Assembly: GCA_903813345.2 (NCBI GenBank) | Contig: CAIIXF020000002.1 | Location: 22,212,455-22,276,454, forward strand | DNA length: 64,000 bases | Source: Owenia fusiformis | Taxonomy: Eukaryota > Annelida > Polychaeta > Sabellida > Oweniidae | Direction: 5' to 3' | Part shown: positions 1 through 13,100 of the stretch, piece after piece | How positions within the stretch are numbered: position 1 is the first letter of the stretch | Layout of the letters: each line of letters begins with the position of its first letter | Notes under the pieces: generated by a model | Told to the model about the DNA's origin: nothing | The model's database searches: none | The model's input: only the letters and a program-made list of their open reading frames with translations | Program-made: the position numbers and the translations under genes

Positions 1-26
1 GGTGAGAAGGCTGCAGATTTGATACG
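1..26. other. flank of minisatellite
   Basis: A short unique stretch before the tandem array. No feature is recognised in it. The next (C-terminal) exons of the Rab escort protein gene must lie to the left of this point. Confidence 0.3.
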
Positions 27-920
27 AGGAAAAACAACAGTATGAACTCTTTTAACAATACAATGATGACACACAACCATTATAGAAATCAACCTTGAAG
101 GTCAATTCCTTGAAATGTGTAAAATAAGGGATTCATATAGGAAAAACAACAGTATGAACTCTTTTAACAATACAATGATGACGCAACCATTATAGAAATC
201 AACCTTGAAGGTCAATTCCTTGAAATGTGTAAAATAAGGGATTCATATAGGAAAAACAACAGTATGAACTCTTTTAACAATACAATGATGACACAACCAT
301 TATAGAAATCAACCTTGAAGGTCAATTCCTCAAAATGTTTAAAATGAGGAATTCATATAGGAAAAACAACAGTATGAACTCTTTTAACAATACAATGATG
401 ACACACAACCATTATAGAAATCAACCTTGAAGGTCAATTCCTCAAAATGTTTAAAATGAGGGATTCATATAGGAAAAACAACAGTATGAACTCTTTTAAC
501 AATACAATGATGACACACAACCATTATAGAAATCAACCTTGAAGGTCAATTCCTCAAAATGTTTAAAATGAGGAATTCATATAGGAAAAACAACAGTATG
601 AACTCTTTTAACAATACAATGATGACACACAACCATTATAGAAATCAACCTTGAAGGTCAATTCCTCGAAATGTTTAAAATGAGGGATTCATATAGGAAA
701 AACAACAGTATGAACTCTTTTAACAATACAATGACGACACACAACCATTATAGAAATCAACCTTGAAGGTCAATTCCTTGAAATGTGTAAAATAAGGAAT
801 TCATATTAGAAAAACAACAGTATGAACTCTTTTAACAATACAATGACGACACACAACCATTATAGAAATCAACCTTGAAGGTCAATTCCTTGAAATGTGT
901 AAAATGAGGGATTCATATTT
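27..920. repeat. 112-bp minisatellite, 8 copies
   Basis: Eight head-to-tail copies of a unit of about 112 bp (110-112 bp). Units start at about 27, 139, 249, 359, 471, 583, 695 and 807. Each begins AGGAAAAACAACAGTATGAA and ends near GATTCATAT. Copies differ by a few substitutions (TTGAAATGTGTAAAAT or TCAAAATGTTTAAAAT) and by a 2-bp CA indel in ACACACAACC. The array lies in an intron of the Rab escort protein gene and has no coding potential. Confidence 0.95.
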
Positions 921-1084
921 CAGATCCATTTTGCAAATGGAATTCAGAAATCTGTTTTTCTTTAACTATGATGTCAAGTAAACAACAATAGATTTATGAA
1001 TATTCATAGCTAATTATTCTTTAAAAATGCAACCCAGATTCATAACTTCACAAATCTAAAATAGAAGAAATTACAAGAACATAC

Positions 1085-1171
1085 CTTGGTTTCCTGTGAA
1101 GATTAGATCCACTGCATATGCAAGGTCTTCTGAAGCACTTTTACTCGATCTTGATGTCATATGTACAACAT
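1085..1171 (-). CDS. CHM: CHM exon 13 (last in window)
   Basis: Encodes [20 protein letters not shown] followed by VDLIFTGNQ. It corresponds to the LVHLTCSSSKTA.EDL block of REP. The exon ends in a donor (AACCAAG|GTATGT), so at least one more exon lies to the left of the window. Confidence 0.9.
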
Positions 1172-4100
1172 CTACAAAGATAAACACACAGGGCAATGTT
1201 TAAAAACATAAGTCAAAGATAAACGGCATATATGTGCGATGTACATGAAGAGCCAGAGTTGAACATGTGACAAGACTGATGGTCTTGCATGTGAATTTTG
1301 ATTTTCTAACAGATGAATTTTTAAATAATTCACATTCCATTGCATAAAAAGTAAAGTAATCGTAAATAATTATGGTTTCAATATGATAATGAAAATAAAT
1401 TAACATTATACATGTAGATAAAAAAAATAAAAAATTCACTGTACTTACGCAATCCTTCAGGACAAGCCATAGAAGTGGGAGACAGCTCTAGTACTGTGAT
1501 GGGGTGGGGGTGCTGCTCACTTGGGGGCAGATGTAGCAGGGAGATCTAAACAAAGGAAGGAACATTTAACTTACCATAACTTCAAAAGTAAAATATGTAG
1601 TGTAAAAGTCCAGATTTTTTGCTGACAAAAAATTACACTATTTTGTCAATCTGAAATGTTTCAAAGGCATTAAATTTCACTGTTTGAGGAAATATCCAAT
1701 TGAATTCAATGTTAAATCAAATTTTCACTGTGCCTTTAAGTTCATGGTCTAGCCTCTTCAGCGAAAATAGTGAAAATTAGGACACCTTGAAAATTTGGGC
1801 TTTTACAGTTGTATTTAATCTATGCTGTCCATCACTCTTTATAGCCATAATAACTAGGTATTACATGCAAAATGTCACCAACTGGCACTGCCATTTGTTA
1901 GTGACAGGGAATGCTTAATGCTGACCACCAAACACATCCACAAAAAATTTGGAGACTATAAAAATTTGTTACAACTTCTGGAGGTGACATAAAAATTATA
2001 AAAGTGTTCATATGCAAGTCGAATCTGAAAAATAAGATTTGGTCCAATACTCCCCAACTGTTTACAAAATGAATGAAGAGGGGATATGGTTATTTCTGTA
2101 GGAAAATTCAACAAATCTAGAAGATTTATTTTTTCAGGAGAAAATTTACTATTGAATTGCTAAATGAATAGGCACACAGTATACTTTATCATAAGTTTAT
2201 TCATTTTACAGTGTTTTTCAGGTGTGTTTACAATGTAACTATCCATTCCATTCCTGTTGAGATTTCATGGTCAAAACAAATAATATCCCTGTTACCTATA
2301 AGCCATATTTTTGGTCACCCTGTAGGTCAAGGGTGCAGGTCTTAGAATTCATAGCTATATGTATAGGTAATATCCTATGAAATTGAGTGAAATCATTTTT
2401 ATCCACAAGTTAATATCAATTTCTGGATGAGTGAAAGTAGAAAATGAGCGCAGATATTGATATCAAAAATATTAATCTCATACTGTAGTTTATCTGTACA
2501 ACTAAACCAAGCATTTCAAAACAACATTCAGTTCTATTTCGTCATTTCAACTTTTTACATTTATCATGATCACATGATGTCATGAAATCACCATGCAACA
2601 AAATGCGTCACATTGGAGGGAATTTTAAAATCCATGGAAAAAAGTGAGATCAGTGCAATATGGATGGAATATTCAAGCATTCCACAGATATCACATTTTA
2701 CGAGCATTTCCAAAATATCATAAATACAGTATATGTTTTCAAACAGAATTCACCTCATCTATAAGTAAAGGGACAATGCAGGATATTTATATATAAGTGT
2801 TACAATGTCAGATGACATTAAATATTTGAATTGTATCAAAATTCAACATTTCTGTTCATTAGGTGTCTATATTATGTAAAATTGTGTTTAGCAGAAGACA
2901 AACATCATCCCCATTTGATTCGGCTAAATCACTCCTATGAGTGAACATTTGGCAACAGATTGTTACACCATTAAATCAAACAAATGTGCACAAATGTTTT
3001 GCTCTCTCGAATGATGATGTAAAACCTTGCAGCAATCGATGGGAAACATTTTAACTGAGGAGGGCTCAGTTGACCAAGGGTTGGTATAACATTGGTTGAG
3101 TTGACTTGGGGTTGAGTTAGCCATAGTCATATAGTCATATCGATATGTCGTTTCCATTTACACTTGATGATGTTCCACATACCCTGTCGCATACCTTTAG
3201 ACCTATACGCATAAATCCATGGATTCACTGCACTGCTTGATGCGTAAAGGGTAACAGTTGCATGCTTCAAAGATATGAACCATGCTGGCTCAAACTTCAG
3301 ATTAATGCTAAACAAAACAGTATTGACATTGAAAAGGAATGCATGGTTTTAGTTATATTTCAACTGATTGATTTGACTTGGGGTTGACTTAACCGTAGTC
3401 ATATTGTCATATCAATATGTTGTTTCCATTTACACTTGATGATGTTCCACATACCCTGTCGGATACCTTTAGACCTATACGCATAAATCCATGGATTCAC
3501 TGCACTGCTTGATGCGTAAAGGGTAACACTTGCATTCTTCAAAGATGTGAACCATGCTGGCTCCTCTTCTAAATTAATGCTATACAAAATAACCCAGGGT
3601 AACCAAAAGAGCACAAAAACAACCATAACTAGAAATATTGTCTTTGTGATCCGATTTCCCTTGCGATATGCCACAGCCATGTTGTTGTTAAAGACTGCCA
3701 ATTCTGCTGTGATTCTTTTCTGGTGTTTCAAAGCTACCAAGGACACTATGACATGCAATGATGAAGTTGATACAAAATTAAGTGCAACAAAAACTTTCAG
3801 GGAGTTTTCGTGTGTTTCATTGAGAACCTCATCAATTTGGCACAAATCTTGTGGCTCAAACATCAGAACATTTGGATTGAAGATAAGGACAGAGGTGGAA
3901 AACACAATAAGCCACATGAAGCAAATGAACACATTAGCCCTTGTGCGAGTCATCATTGTATGGTATTTCATTGGGCGCATTACAGCGATATAGCGATCAA
4001 CTGCAATACCAAACAAACTTGACAGGCTGCCACCTGCAGAGGTCGTCAGGCTGAATAGTTTGAATGCACATAGCCATTTATTCTGCACATGGCTGCCGTA

Positions 4101-7100
4101 TATCAACGGGATGATGTAGTTTTCTATGATTGCCAAAGGACTTGCAAGGAATCCCATCCAGAGGTCTGATATGCTGAGGCTTACAATGAACATGTTTGTC
4201 ACAGTGTGTAGACTTCTCTGATGCCATACCGCAAGTAGAACAACAATGTTACTCAAACATATAACCAGCGCAATAAAGAATTCTAAAACTGTCTGTATGA
4301 TCATCTCAGTTACTCCTAACTTGGGTCGTACTCCTTTCAAATTCAGTGACGCATTTGTAAAAGATGAATTATTAAAAGTCGCAGTTTCATCTGGATTAGC
4401 AGTAGCCATTGCTGGAGTCATTTTGACCTCTGTCAATATAGTGTTATCCAAATACTTTTCTGAAATATTCATAAATTCTCCAGATGGGGCAAAATTTCTC
4501 GGTGAACTGTCTAGCATTGTCAAGTTCTTAGCTTCTTTCATTAAAACAATATCTTTGCTCATTATGAGCCAGAGCATAATCATTCTGATCCACATTTCTT
4601 TTAATTTGTTTTACAGGCTATATGGTGTTTAACTCAAACAAACAGAACGTACTGTTTAACTAATTTGTTCTCTGGTTTATGGAAGAGCTCCAATATTCTT
4701 CATCTATTGTAATTCTGTTTCTCAGCGTCATAAGTGATCAGATTTCAAACAAAAATCAAATATCAAAGAAACAGGAACTTCTTTGAGCAGTAAATCCCAC
4801 CAAACAAAATGTTTTCTCAAATTATTAATTGATACCTAAGGATACATATTATTGTTGAAAATTTCCTAAGACAAAGTGAACAATTAGTTAAAGCAGCAAC
4901 AACAGTAGAGGACAGTATAGACTTTCAGTACCTTTTATGGGCAATCATACCATCCTTTAGATAAATATCATATGACATCAATTTTGTTAAAACATATGGA
5001 AATCAACACATATATCTCTGCCACTCAAAATCAAGTTTGAAGTTAGAAATTGTAAAAGTCACACTACCCTACCACGTGACCACGTTTAAAAGGGAAACAG
5101 GATACAGCTTAGTTGCAAATGGAGGGCGTGGGTTTAATTCCATATTTCTGAACGTAAAATACATTTTACATTTATTTCTAGTGTTCTACCAGACATAGAA
5201 TTGATTCATCAAGCAATGTGTAGAATATTGTTGTCAAAAAACCACTATAGGCAGAAATAGATAATAGTGGGCGCAGTGAAGCAAAACACGAATGCAATAC
5301 ACGATACATTTCAGTAAATCTATCAACGTACAGGGAGCATGTAAGTTTCCCTTCGAAAATGTTACATTGATAAGTCGTGTTATAGGTGGATACGTTTTCT
5401 AGTATGTTAGTCAACTGTATTTTTGTGAATTTGAACAAAACATTTTGAATGATCGGTTTTTGGGGACGGTAGTGAATTAGACCATTCAAGGGGTTCTATA
5501 GAAAGATTCTTAACATGTAGTTCAGGCAATTTTAATTCTTCTGAGTAGCAGATAGTCATTAATACTGATAGCGGATAGTCATTTATCATTAAGATGTTAA
5601 TATTTAATTTCGTTATTTTATTTCAATTTGATACCTTAGTAAAACGTATAATCTAGCGTTCTTGTTAATTTAATGACTAAAATGCATACGACCTGAAAGC
5701 CTGTGTCTAAATCTACAAAATAATGTTTACTTTATTTGGATTAAATAACAATTGATGACACCTCAAAGCATCAACAGGCGGCCTTTTTAGCATTACTTTC
5801 AGTGTTTGCAACGTAAATGTACATGAGGTAGGGACATAGTATGTCTGTATAATCAGCTTACTTTCTCGCTCCCTGTACTATTGAAACATTTACATTCCTT
5901 GTACCCTGTATTGATCAACTTTTGCAACTGTGTACCGTGTACTATGACATATCAAATATTTTAAAATTTTAAACGATATTATTTACATTCTTTCTTCAAC
6001 TATCATATAACTTGGAACATGGACTTCACTATTGCACCACTGAAGTGTAGCGAATAGCAATATTGACTCACTCCGAGCACCAAACGTATTAAGCTTTTGA
6101 CTAAGCAGTCGATATACTCAAAAGCGACGTGGTTGAAAGCCAAAAGATTCGCGCATGCGCGATCGAGGTAGGGTAGTGTGAAAGTGGACATTTTAATTTT
6201 AAGATTCACTGCAGATATGTAGAAACAAGATACTCAGTGATATAAATTTCACACTTTGAAAAGCAAAATGGTCGCCATGTTATTTACCCAGCATGCCAAA
6301 AACCTAATCAGATGTTGACATTAATCTGTTCTTGCATCTTCAAAACTTTGAAGTTGAACAGGCTAGGTTTTCCTAGAATTTAGATGACAAGATTCATATG
6401 GGACCTGTTTGCCCGCCCCCCATCTCACATCCCCGATGCCCATCAGCTCAGGATGATGACAAAATAGCAATAATAAAAAGGTTAGACAGAACTGCAGTTA
6501 CAGCATAACTATGTCAATGTCTGGCATGACCATGTACAATATGTATGGTCATGGTTAGCAGTCTATTGAAACATGTCAACGGTCACTTTTGGATTTTGTA
6601 GGTTGCTCAACTAACTAATGAAAATCGAAAATACAAACCAAAAAATATACTCCAAATATTTTGAGCTTGGGTGTTCTTCTTGACATGTACATATTCAAAC
6701 AGAATGTTGCAATTGGATGGAATGTTCAATGCAAAAGGAACTAAATCCAATATTGGTTTTGCCAGGAAATTGTTCGGTCAGGAGAAAATGTTCCACTGTA
6801 TCGGCTTTATGGCTATCATTTTCATCAGAGAAGAAAATTTAAGTAATTTGTTTATGAATATCTTGCAAAAAGAAGGTTGTACAGGGGTAATGGTTGTAGA
6901 TGAACCATTGATGAATTGTTTTGAATATTCGCTATATTTTAACATTAACACCTAGGATCGATGAAAATGACTCAACTCAGTGGTCACTGTTCCCTCTTTC
7001 AGTGCCATGGTACTTAACAGGAAATGACAAAACAGGAAGTGACAAAACATGCTACATTTTTGGACATTTTTTGAACCAAGATAACAGAGTTCTGTTTTGA

Positions 7101-10100
7101 CCTACAAACAATTTAACTAGTTCCACATATCATTTACATGACCAGGATCACAATGTTTATGATCAGAATGACCCTACACATGATGAAATAACTTTTAGCC
7201 CTCTGAAAATGTGACTGGAAAATAGCTAGAAGTAGGAGCTTAGGAAAGGTCACTGAACAGAATCTTTTGAATTTTTCAGAAAATGTGCCCAATATAATGC
7301 TGATGCCCAATAACTGATACAATCTTTGGATTTTTAGAAAATTGTCTGTCAAAAATGGCAGTCATAAAAAGGAAAGTAGATCACTTTTCAAATCAGTTCT
7401 TTTTTCAGTTTTTTCTTTTTCCAAAAATGATATCAATCTTTCAAAGATTGTATCATTTAGAGCACATTTCTGAAAAATTCAAAAGATTCTGTCTAAAAAT
7501 GCAGCATATTTTGTCACTTCTTGTTTTGACCTTTCATGTTAAGTACCCTGGCACCTCAATAATAAAAAAGGAATTTGGATTTTATTCTAAAGGACTGAAT
7601 CTGATATTGATTAAATCCCTATTCCTTCCTGAACATCAATAATCTGCTTTTTATTACTTCTTGATTAAGTCTCATCGCAAAATGGAAAATCACTGTGCCA
7701 ATTTTGAATTATCTTACCTGATCTCCAGCAGATGGCAGGATAGAGCTGTCTGTTATTAGGATACCCCTTGAGATCTGACTGAAAAAGAAAAGTTTAATAT
7801 GTGATAAACCAATCAGTCAATTTCATTACGACGATAAAGTATTAACATAAATATAACAATTGTATAATAAAACAAGCCATAGGCATGCAATATTTCACCA
7901 CCTTACATTTGTTACAGACACTGTAATTTGTTAAAGATGCCGTGTTACAGTGGCCAAACCCTGAACATCATCCTGTGGATACTTTTACATTCATAATACA
8001 CTATTGGACCATTTTAAAAATAGACTGGGAGACATGGAGGTCTGAGGTCTTCTGCGCTATTGTTGACAATTGGACATATAGATGGATGGACAGATGAATG
8101 GACACACAGACAGATGGATGATTGAGTGAATATAACAGCTCACCATATAAGCTATAAATGGCCATAGGCATCAAAATAGATTTGAATGAAAATACAATAT
8201 GTCTTGTGTAAACTCATGATAATGATAACTAGCCAGTACATGTATTTATAAAATAAACACATTTTTCTTGCAATACTCTTGCAATATTCCTTTAATAAAC
8301 ATGAAAATGAGAGCATTCGTAAAGTATTTGTTGAATGACTCATGCATTTTAGTTGGTGGGATAGACTTTAAGAGTAGGTTTTGAAAAATATTTTTTGCTA
8401 TCTGTTTTCTATGTCATGCCTTCTTTCAAAAAGTAGAACTTGAGTTAACCGTTCTTATATTATTTCAAGACACTCTCTTCCAGAAAGACTGTGTTCAATC
8501 TCTATGAGGACAATGTCATTAAAAACAAACACCATTTTTTCTCAAAATTTCAACTTTATTCTGCAATATTGCTGTACTGTGGCAAAGGCCTGTGGGCAAA
8601 TGTTCAAGAAAAGGAAAAAAGGAAACATCATTTATTCATTTGATTGTGTGATATTCCAGTGTCTATAGCCTATACACAGCATAGAGTTGGCCAATTAAAC
8701 TATTTTAGAAATCACAAAAAATATTTTTTTCTTCTTTTCACAACCTTTATTTTACTAAACAGGACGTTTTTCAACTATATAAAAACTGAACTGAAGCTCT
8801 ACAAAACAATTAAATAAAAACAATATTACATCATATTAATAACAGCAATATTTTAGAAATGTTATTATGTATGAATTATGCAAAATCGTAACTTCTACAC
8901 TTGATCAGACATCTCAATTTTTTAGAAATTGAATTAAGATTTAATTAACACCCCAGTCACATTTGTCGCACGGAGGCCGCGTCACAGATCAATTAAATCA
9001 GTGAATTTCTGCGACGAGCGTAGAAAAACTACGCTCGCCTTGCGGCCTCCGTACGGCGTATCCAGTTTTTTACAGGCCGCAGAGTCGCTGTAGAAATTAT
9101 AACTCGGAGTTTTAATATTTGTTCATTTCTGAGGTCCCCATAGAAATCAACTGGCTCAACAAGATTAAATCATTATTTGTCAATGTTTCACGATCACTTT
9201 TCATTTGATATTACATCCTAGCACTATGAATAACATTTAAAAATTGTCCTGATGTAAATAAAATGAAAAAAGAATCATTTATCAACAGAAATTTAGAATT
9301 CACCGTGCGGCTGCCGTGGGAAATGTGACTGCAAAAGTATGAGAGCGCAGAAATTCTACGGCGAGCGTAGAAGGGGACTGGCCGCAGAAATGATAGGCCG
9401 CACGGCGGCCGCAGGAAATGTGACTGGGGTGTAAGAGTAAGGAAACGCGAGCTCATAACTAACTGAAAACTCTGACATATAAAAACATGATTTGTTTATG
9501 CCATTATAAAAGGTCCGAAGTACTACTTTGGATCTCATTCTCTGGGCTTTCATTTATCCCTAATTACCTAATGTATCTAAGTTCTATGTCCTCTGGCATT
9601 ACTACTGAGCGACCAGCTAGATTAGGGTCAACACTTGGATATACAGTAGCAATGTCATTACTTTGATCCCTATCAACATCCATTACTTCTTCAATGTTTC
9701 TAAGTTCTGTTATGTTCCCTGGCTCTTCTATTGAGCGACCAGCTAGATTAGGGTCAACACTTGGATATACAGTAACAATGTCATTACTTTGATCCCTATC
9801 AACATCCATTACTTCTTCAATGTTTTTAAGTTCTGTTATGTTGCCTGGCTCTTCTATTGAGCGACCAGCTTGCTTAGGGTCAACACTTGCACCTACAGTA
9901 GCAATTTCATTGCTTTGATCCCTAACGACATCTGTTTCAATTTGACGTCCAAATAATCTGTAGATGATATTTCTCCCCTCTTTGTTCCTTAACATGTACA
10001 CCCATGGGTTCACCAATGAATTCAGTAGTGCAAAAAGTACTGAGATATTTACAGCAGCATATGATGATCCGCCTTTCACGTCTACTTTTACGAATAAAGC

Positions 10101-13100
10101 AACAATAAATACTTGAAGCCAACTGAACCAGAATAAGACAGTCATGTTGCAGACTGTCTTTGTCAGATATTTATCTCTTGATGTGTTCACAATTTCACTA
10201 GGTTCAACAATCCGATTCAATCTGCGAATGTAAGAACATGTTCCTATGAACACAATAACATCAATGATAAGACATATACCGATTTGGGATATCGTTAATT
10301 GAAATATTTCTTTATCAAAGACGTAAGCCATATGACAAGGGATACCTGGCTGCCAAATGTATCCCCCTAAGGTCATGGGAAGTATTGTCGCTAATATCTG
10401 GTACAACCAAAGAATCGCCAGAGCTCCTAACATTGTTCGCTTCGTCACATGAGCATTATAAAAATCGGTAAAGGCAAGTTTAACATATCGCTCTAACATC
10501 AGTAGAGTCAGATGTAACATTGAGAGCTGGCATGAAAATTGGAGAATAAGGTACTTTATAAAACACATCTGATTATTTAAGTCATCAGTTGTCGGTATCA
10601 AAGTCGGTAAGTAGGAACTAACACAATCCAAAGGGATTCCACATCCAGTGATAAAGTCAACAATCGCTAGACTCACTATCGCCAAACTTGTTAAAGTCCG
10701 CTGATGTTTATACTTAAAGTTAATGTAGAAAACTAAGCCATTACTCAATACTGTACACACTGTTATTATACACTCAAGTATAAATAAAACTATTGCAATC
10801 TCTGTTGATAGAAATTTATTTGGTTGACGGATAATATCAGTCATATTTGTTTTGACTTCAATGCTGAAAGTGCTTGTCTCAGCCAATGATTTAGTTATGC
10901 CGTCAGAAGTCTGCTTAAGAAGTTTCTCCATGAATAAAACCATGTGCTTTCAATAGCCTATGATAAAACTAGAAAACACCAACTTTGAAATTCAGCTGCT
11001 ATCTTGAAAATTCTTTCTTGAGCGGAGCTACTGTCAAAATTTGTTCACTTGTATTTGATTTATCAAAGATTCTGTTTTTACTGAAAATGGCAGCCATTTT
11101 GAAATTCAGTGGCAAATTGAACAGTTCTTCTTGAGCAATTCCTTTGTCCCAGCCGTCCCAGCGGATGGACGGCTTCTGTGTTTCAATATCTTCCATTTTC
11201 CAACTTCCATTTTCCAATGAATTTAACACTTTTCTTATCTTCTACTTCTTTTAATTCTTAATTAGTGTCTGAGTAATCCACATTTGCTCAGCATAACAGT
11301 TTTACACATTTTGATAATTAGAGCATGCTGCCAACAGATGTTCTACAATGACTGAATCTGTGTATTGTCTTACCTATTTATTGAGCAGTGACAATCAGGA
11401 GTGTCAGTAATAACATGTGACTAAGAGACTGCTCAAATGACGTATTAGTAAAACTATAATAGATCAAAACTCGAATCCTCATGCTTAATTAGTAACACGT
11501 TCAAGAAAGATAATGTTGCATAATTGTAGGAAAGCATGAGTTGCTGCTAGCTGTAATGGAGACCTTAAGATACACATTTGACCTTTACATGTAACTGTAA
11601 TTTGGGGTTCACATACAGGTTTCAACCATTCCAATTTTGAATTAAAAACATAATACAGCACATTTGCCTTTTTAGTCATTTTTCTATGGATCGACTGTAA
11701 AGTCAAGTAAAAGCCAACCTAAAAATGGCGACTTCACGTCTTGAATGAGAATGTGAAATAAATGGTAAATACCATATTCTCTCCAATAAATGCACAGTGC
11801 ATTTTCCAAATTCTCATGAAGGAGATATCTCAAATGACAAAATGCCAGGGATTTGTAAAAATATGTGGGCGATAATAGTGTGTTTCATGATTTTCCTCTT
11901 TAAAACTGGGCTCACTCTAGCTAAATAACATATTAACGCTGTTTTCCTTATTCATTTATCGATTTGCTGAATGTGTTTAATTCCGTGGGTACATTGCTGC
12001 CCTGTCAACCCTCACGCATTAGGCGTGATCGTCACGCATTTGTTGGAAAAATAGAAATGTGAAATGCTGACATGGTAAAATACCGAACGGCGAAAAAAAG
12101 CGAAGGCATTCCGTTCGGCCGTTGACAGCCCTGACATTGACAAATATGCATCAATATTGATGATAAATATCCACTCCAAGCAGGTGTCATTTTGGAAATT
12201 GGTGCCGATACCCGAGTCAAAATATAAAGGCTTCTTGTATCTGAATGGTCTTTATAGTTGATGAAAATACATTTTATATCCATATAATATTGTTTAACGT
12301 TTATAAAGGATTGAATATTTATTGTCGGAAAAGGCAGAAGAAATATTATAGATCGGAACTCCCATGATGCACTGCGGGCACTGCGAGTATTAGTAATGGC
12401 GACGGGTCAGAATTGACGTTCATTATAGCTTTTATCTCATCACTTTAAGGTTATCATGAACATAGTTATAGTTCTTCAGATTCCGGAGACACGTCTGTAA
12501 CAGCATTTAATGCATGCAAACGGCTCTATCGATATAGTGGTAAGTGAATAATATAATATCACCCTATTATCGCCCACACAAATAAATTATATTTTTTCTA
12601 GACTTTTGTTTTTCAAGTTCAAGTTTCTTGGAAAAGTCATCTGTAGGTTTATTGGAGTGTGTGTATCTATTAGAGATTTTTTCATTTTCATTTGAGTTAC
12701 ATATCTCACACAGACACCATAGGGCATATACGTGTGGTAGGGATTTACTCGAGTCTCTAGCCAATACTTGGCTAGAGGGGATTTCATCCACCCGTGTAGC
12801 TCAGCGGTAGCGCAGGTACCTCTTACGCAATAGGTCCCGGATTCGATCCCCGGTTCAGGCAAGACTAAATTTGCTTGTTTGCGTGAAGTACTTCAGGGTG
12901 TTTGACTGAGTGGTTCGCAACTCGTACAAAAAGGCTGTGGTGTGTACTTATATGTCTATGTATAAGTGCACATAAAAGAACACAGGGCTCCTCCAAGGAG
13001 GGGTTTCTGGGTCTATCTTCCATGTTAATTACGTAAATTACGACCGTATATATACGGGACATACCCAAGAGGTATTGCTCACCTTCATTGGTGGTAAACA

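Noticed and set aside
1-920. CRISPR-like array
   Set aside because: The repeats are contiguous 112-bp units without spacers, in an animal genome.
3547-4632. Plus-strand open frames of 148 and 128 codons over the first GPCR
   Set aside because: Shadows of the minus-strand receptor, which has all class A motifs.
6671-6955. 94-codon plus-strand frame ([19 protein letters not shown]...)
   Set aside because: No recognisable domain, no splice or promoter context, and a length expected by chance in AT-rich DNA.
12791-12862. A functional tRNA gene at 12.8 kb
   Set aside because: The acceptor arms do not pair and a SINE-like body follows.
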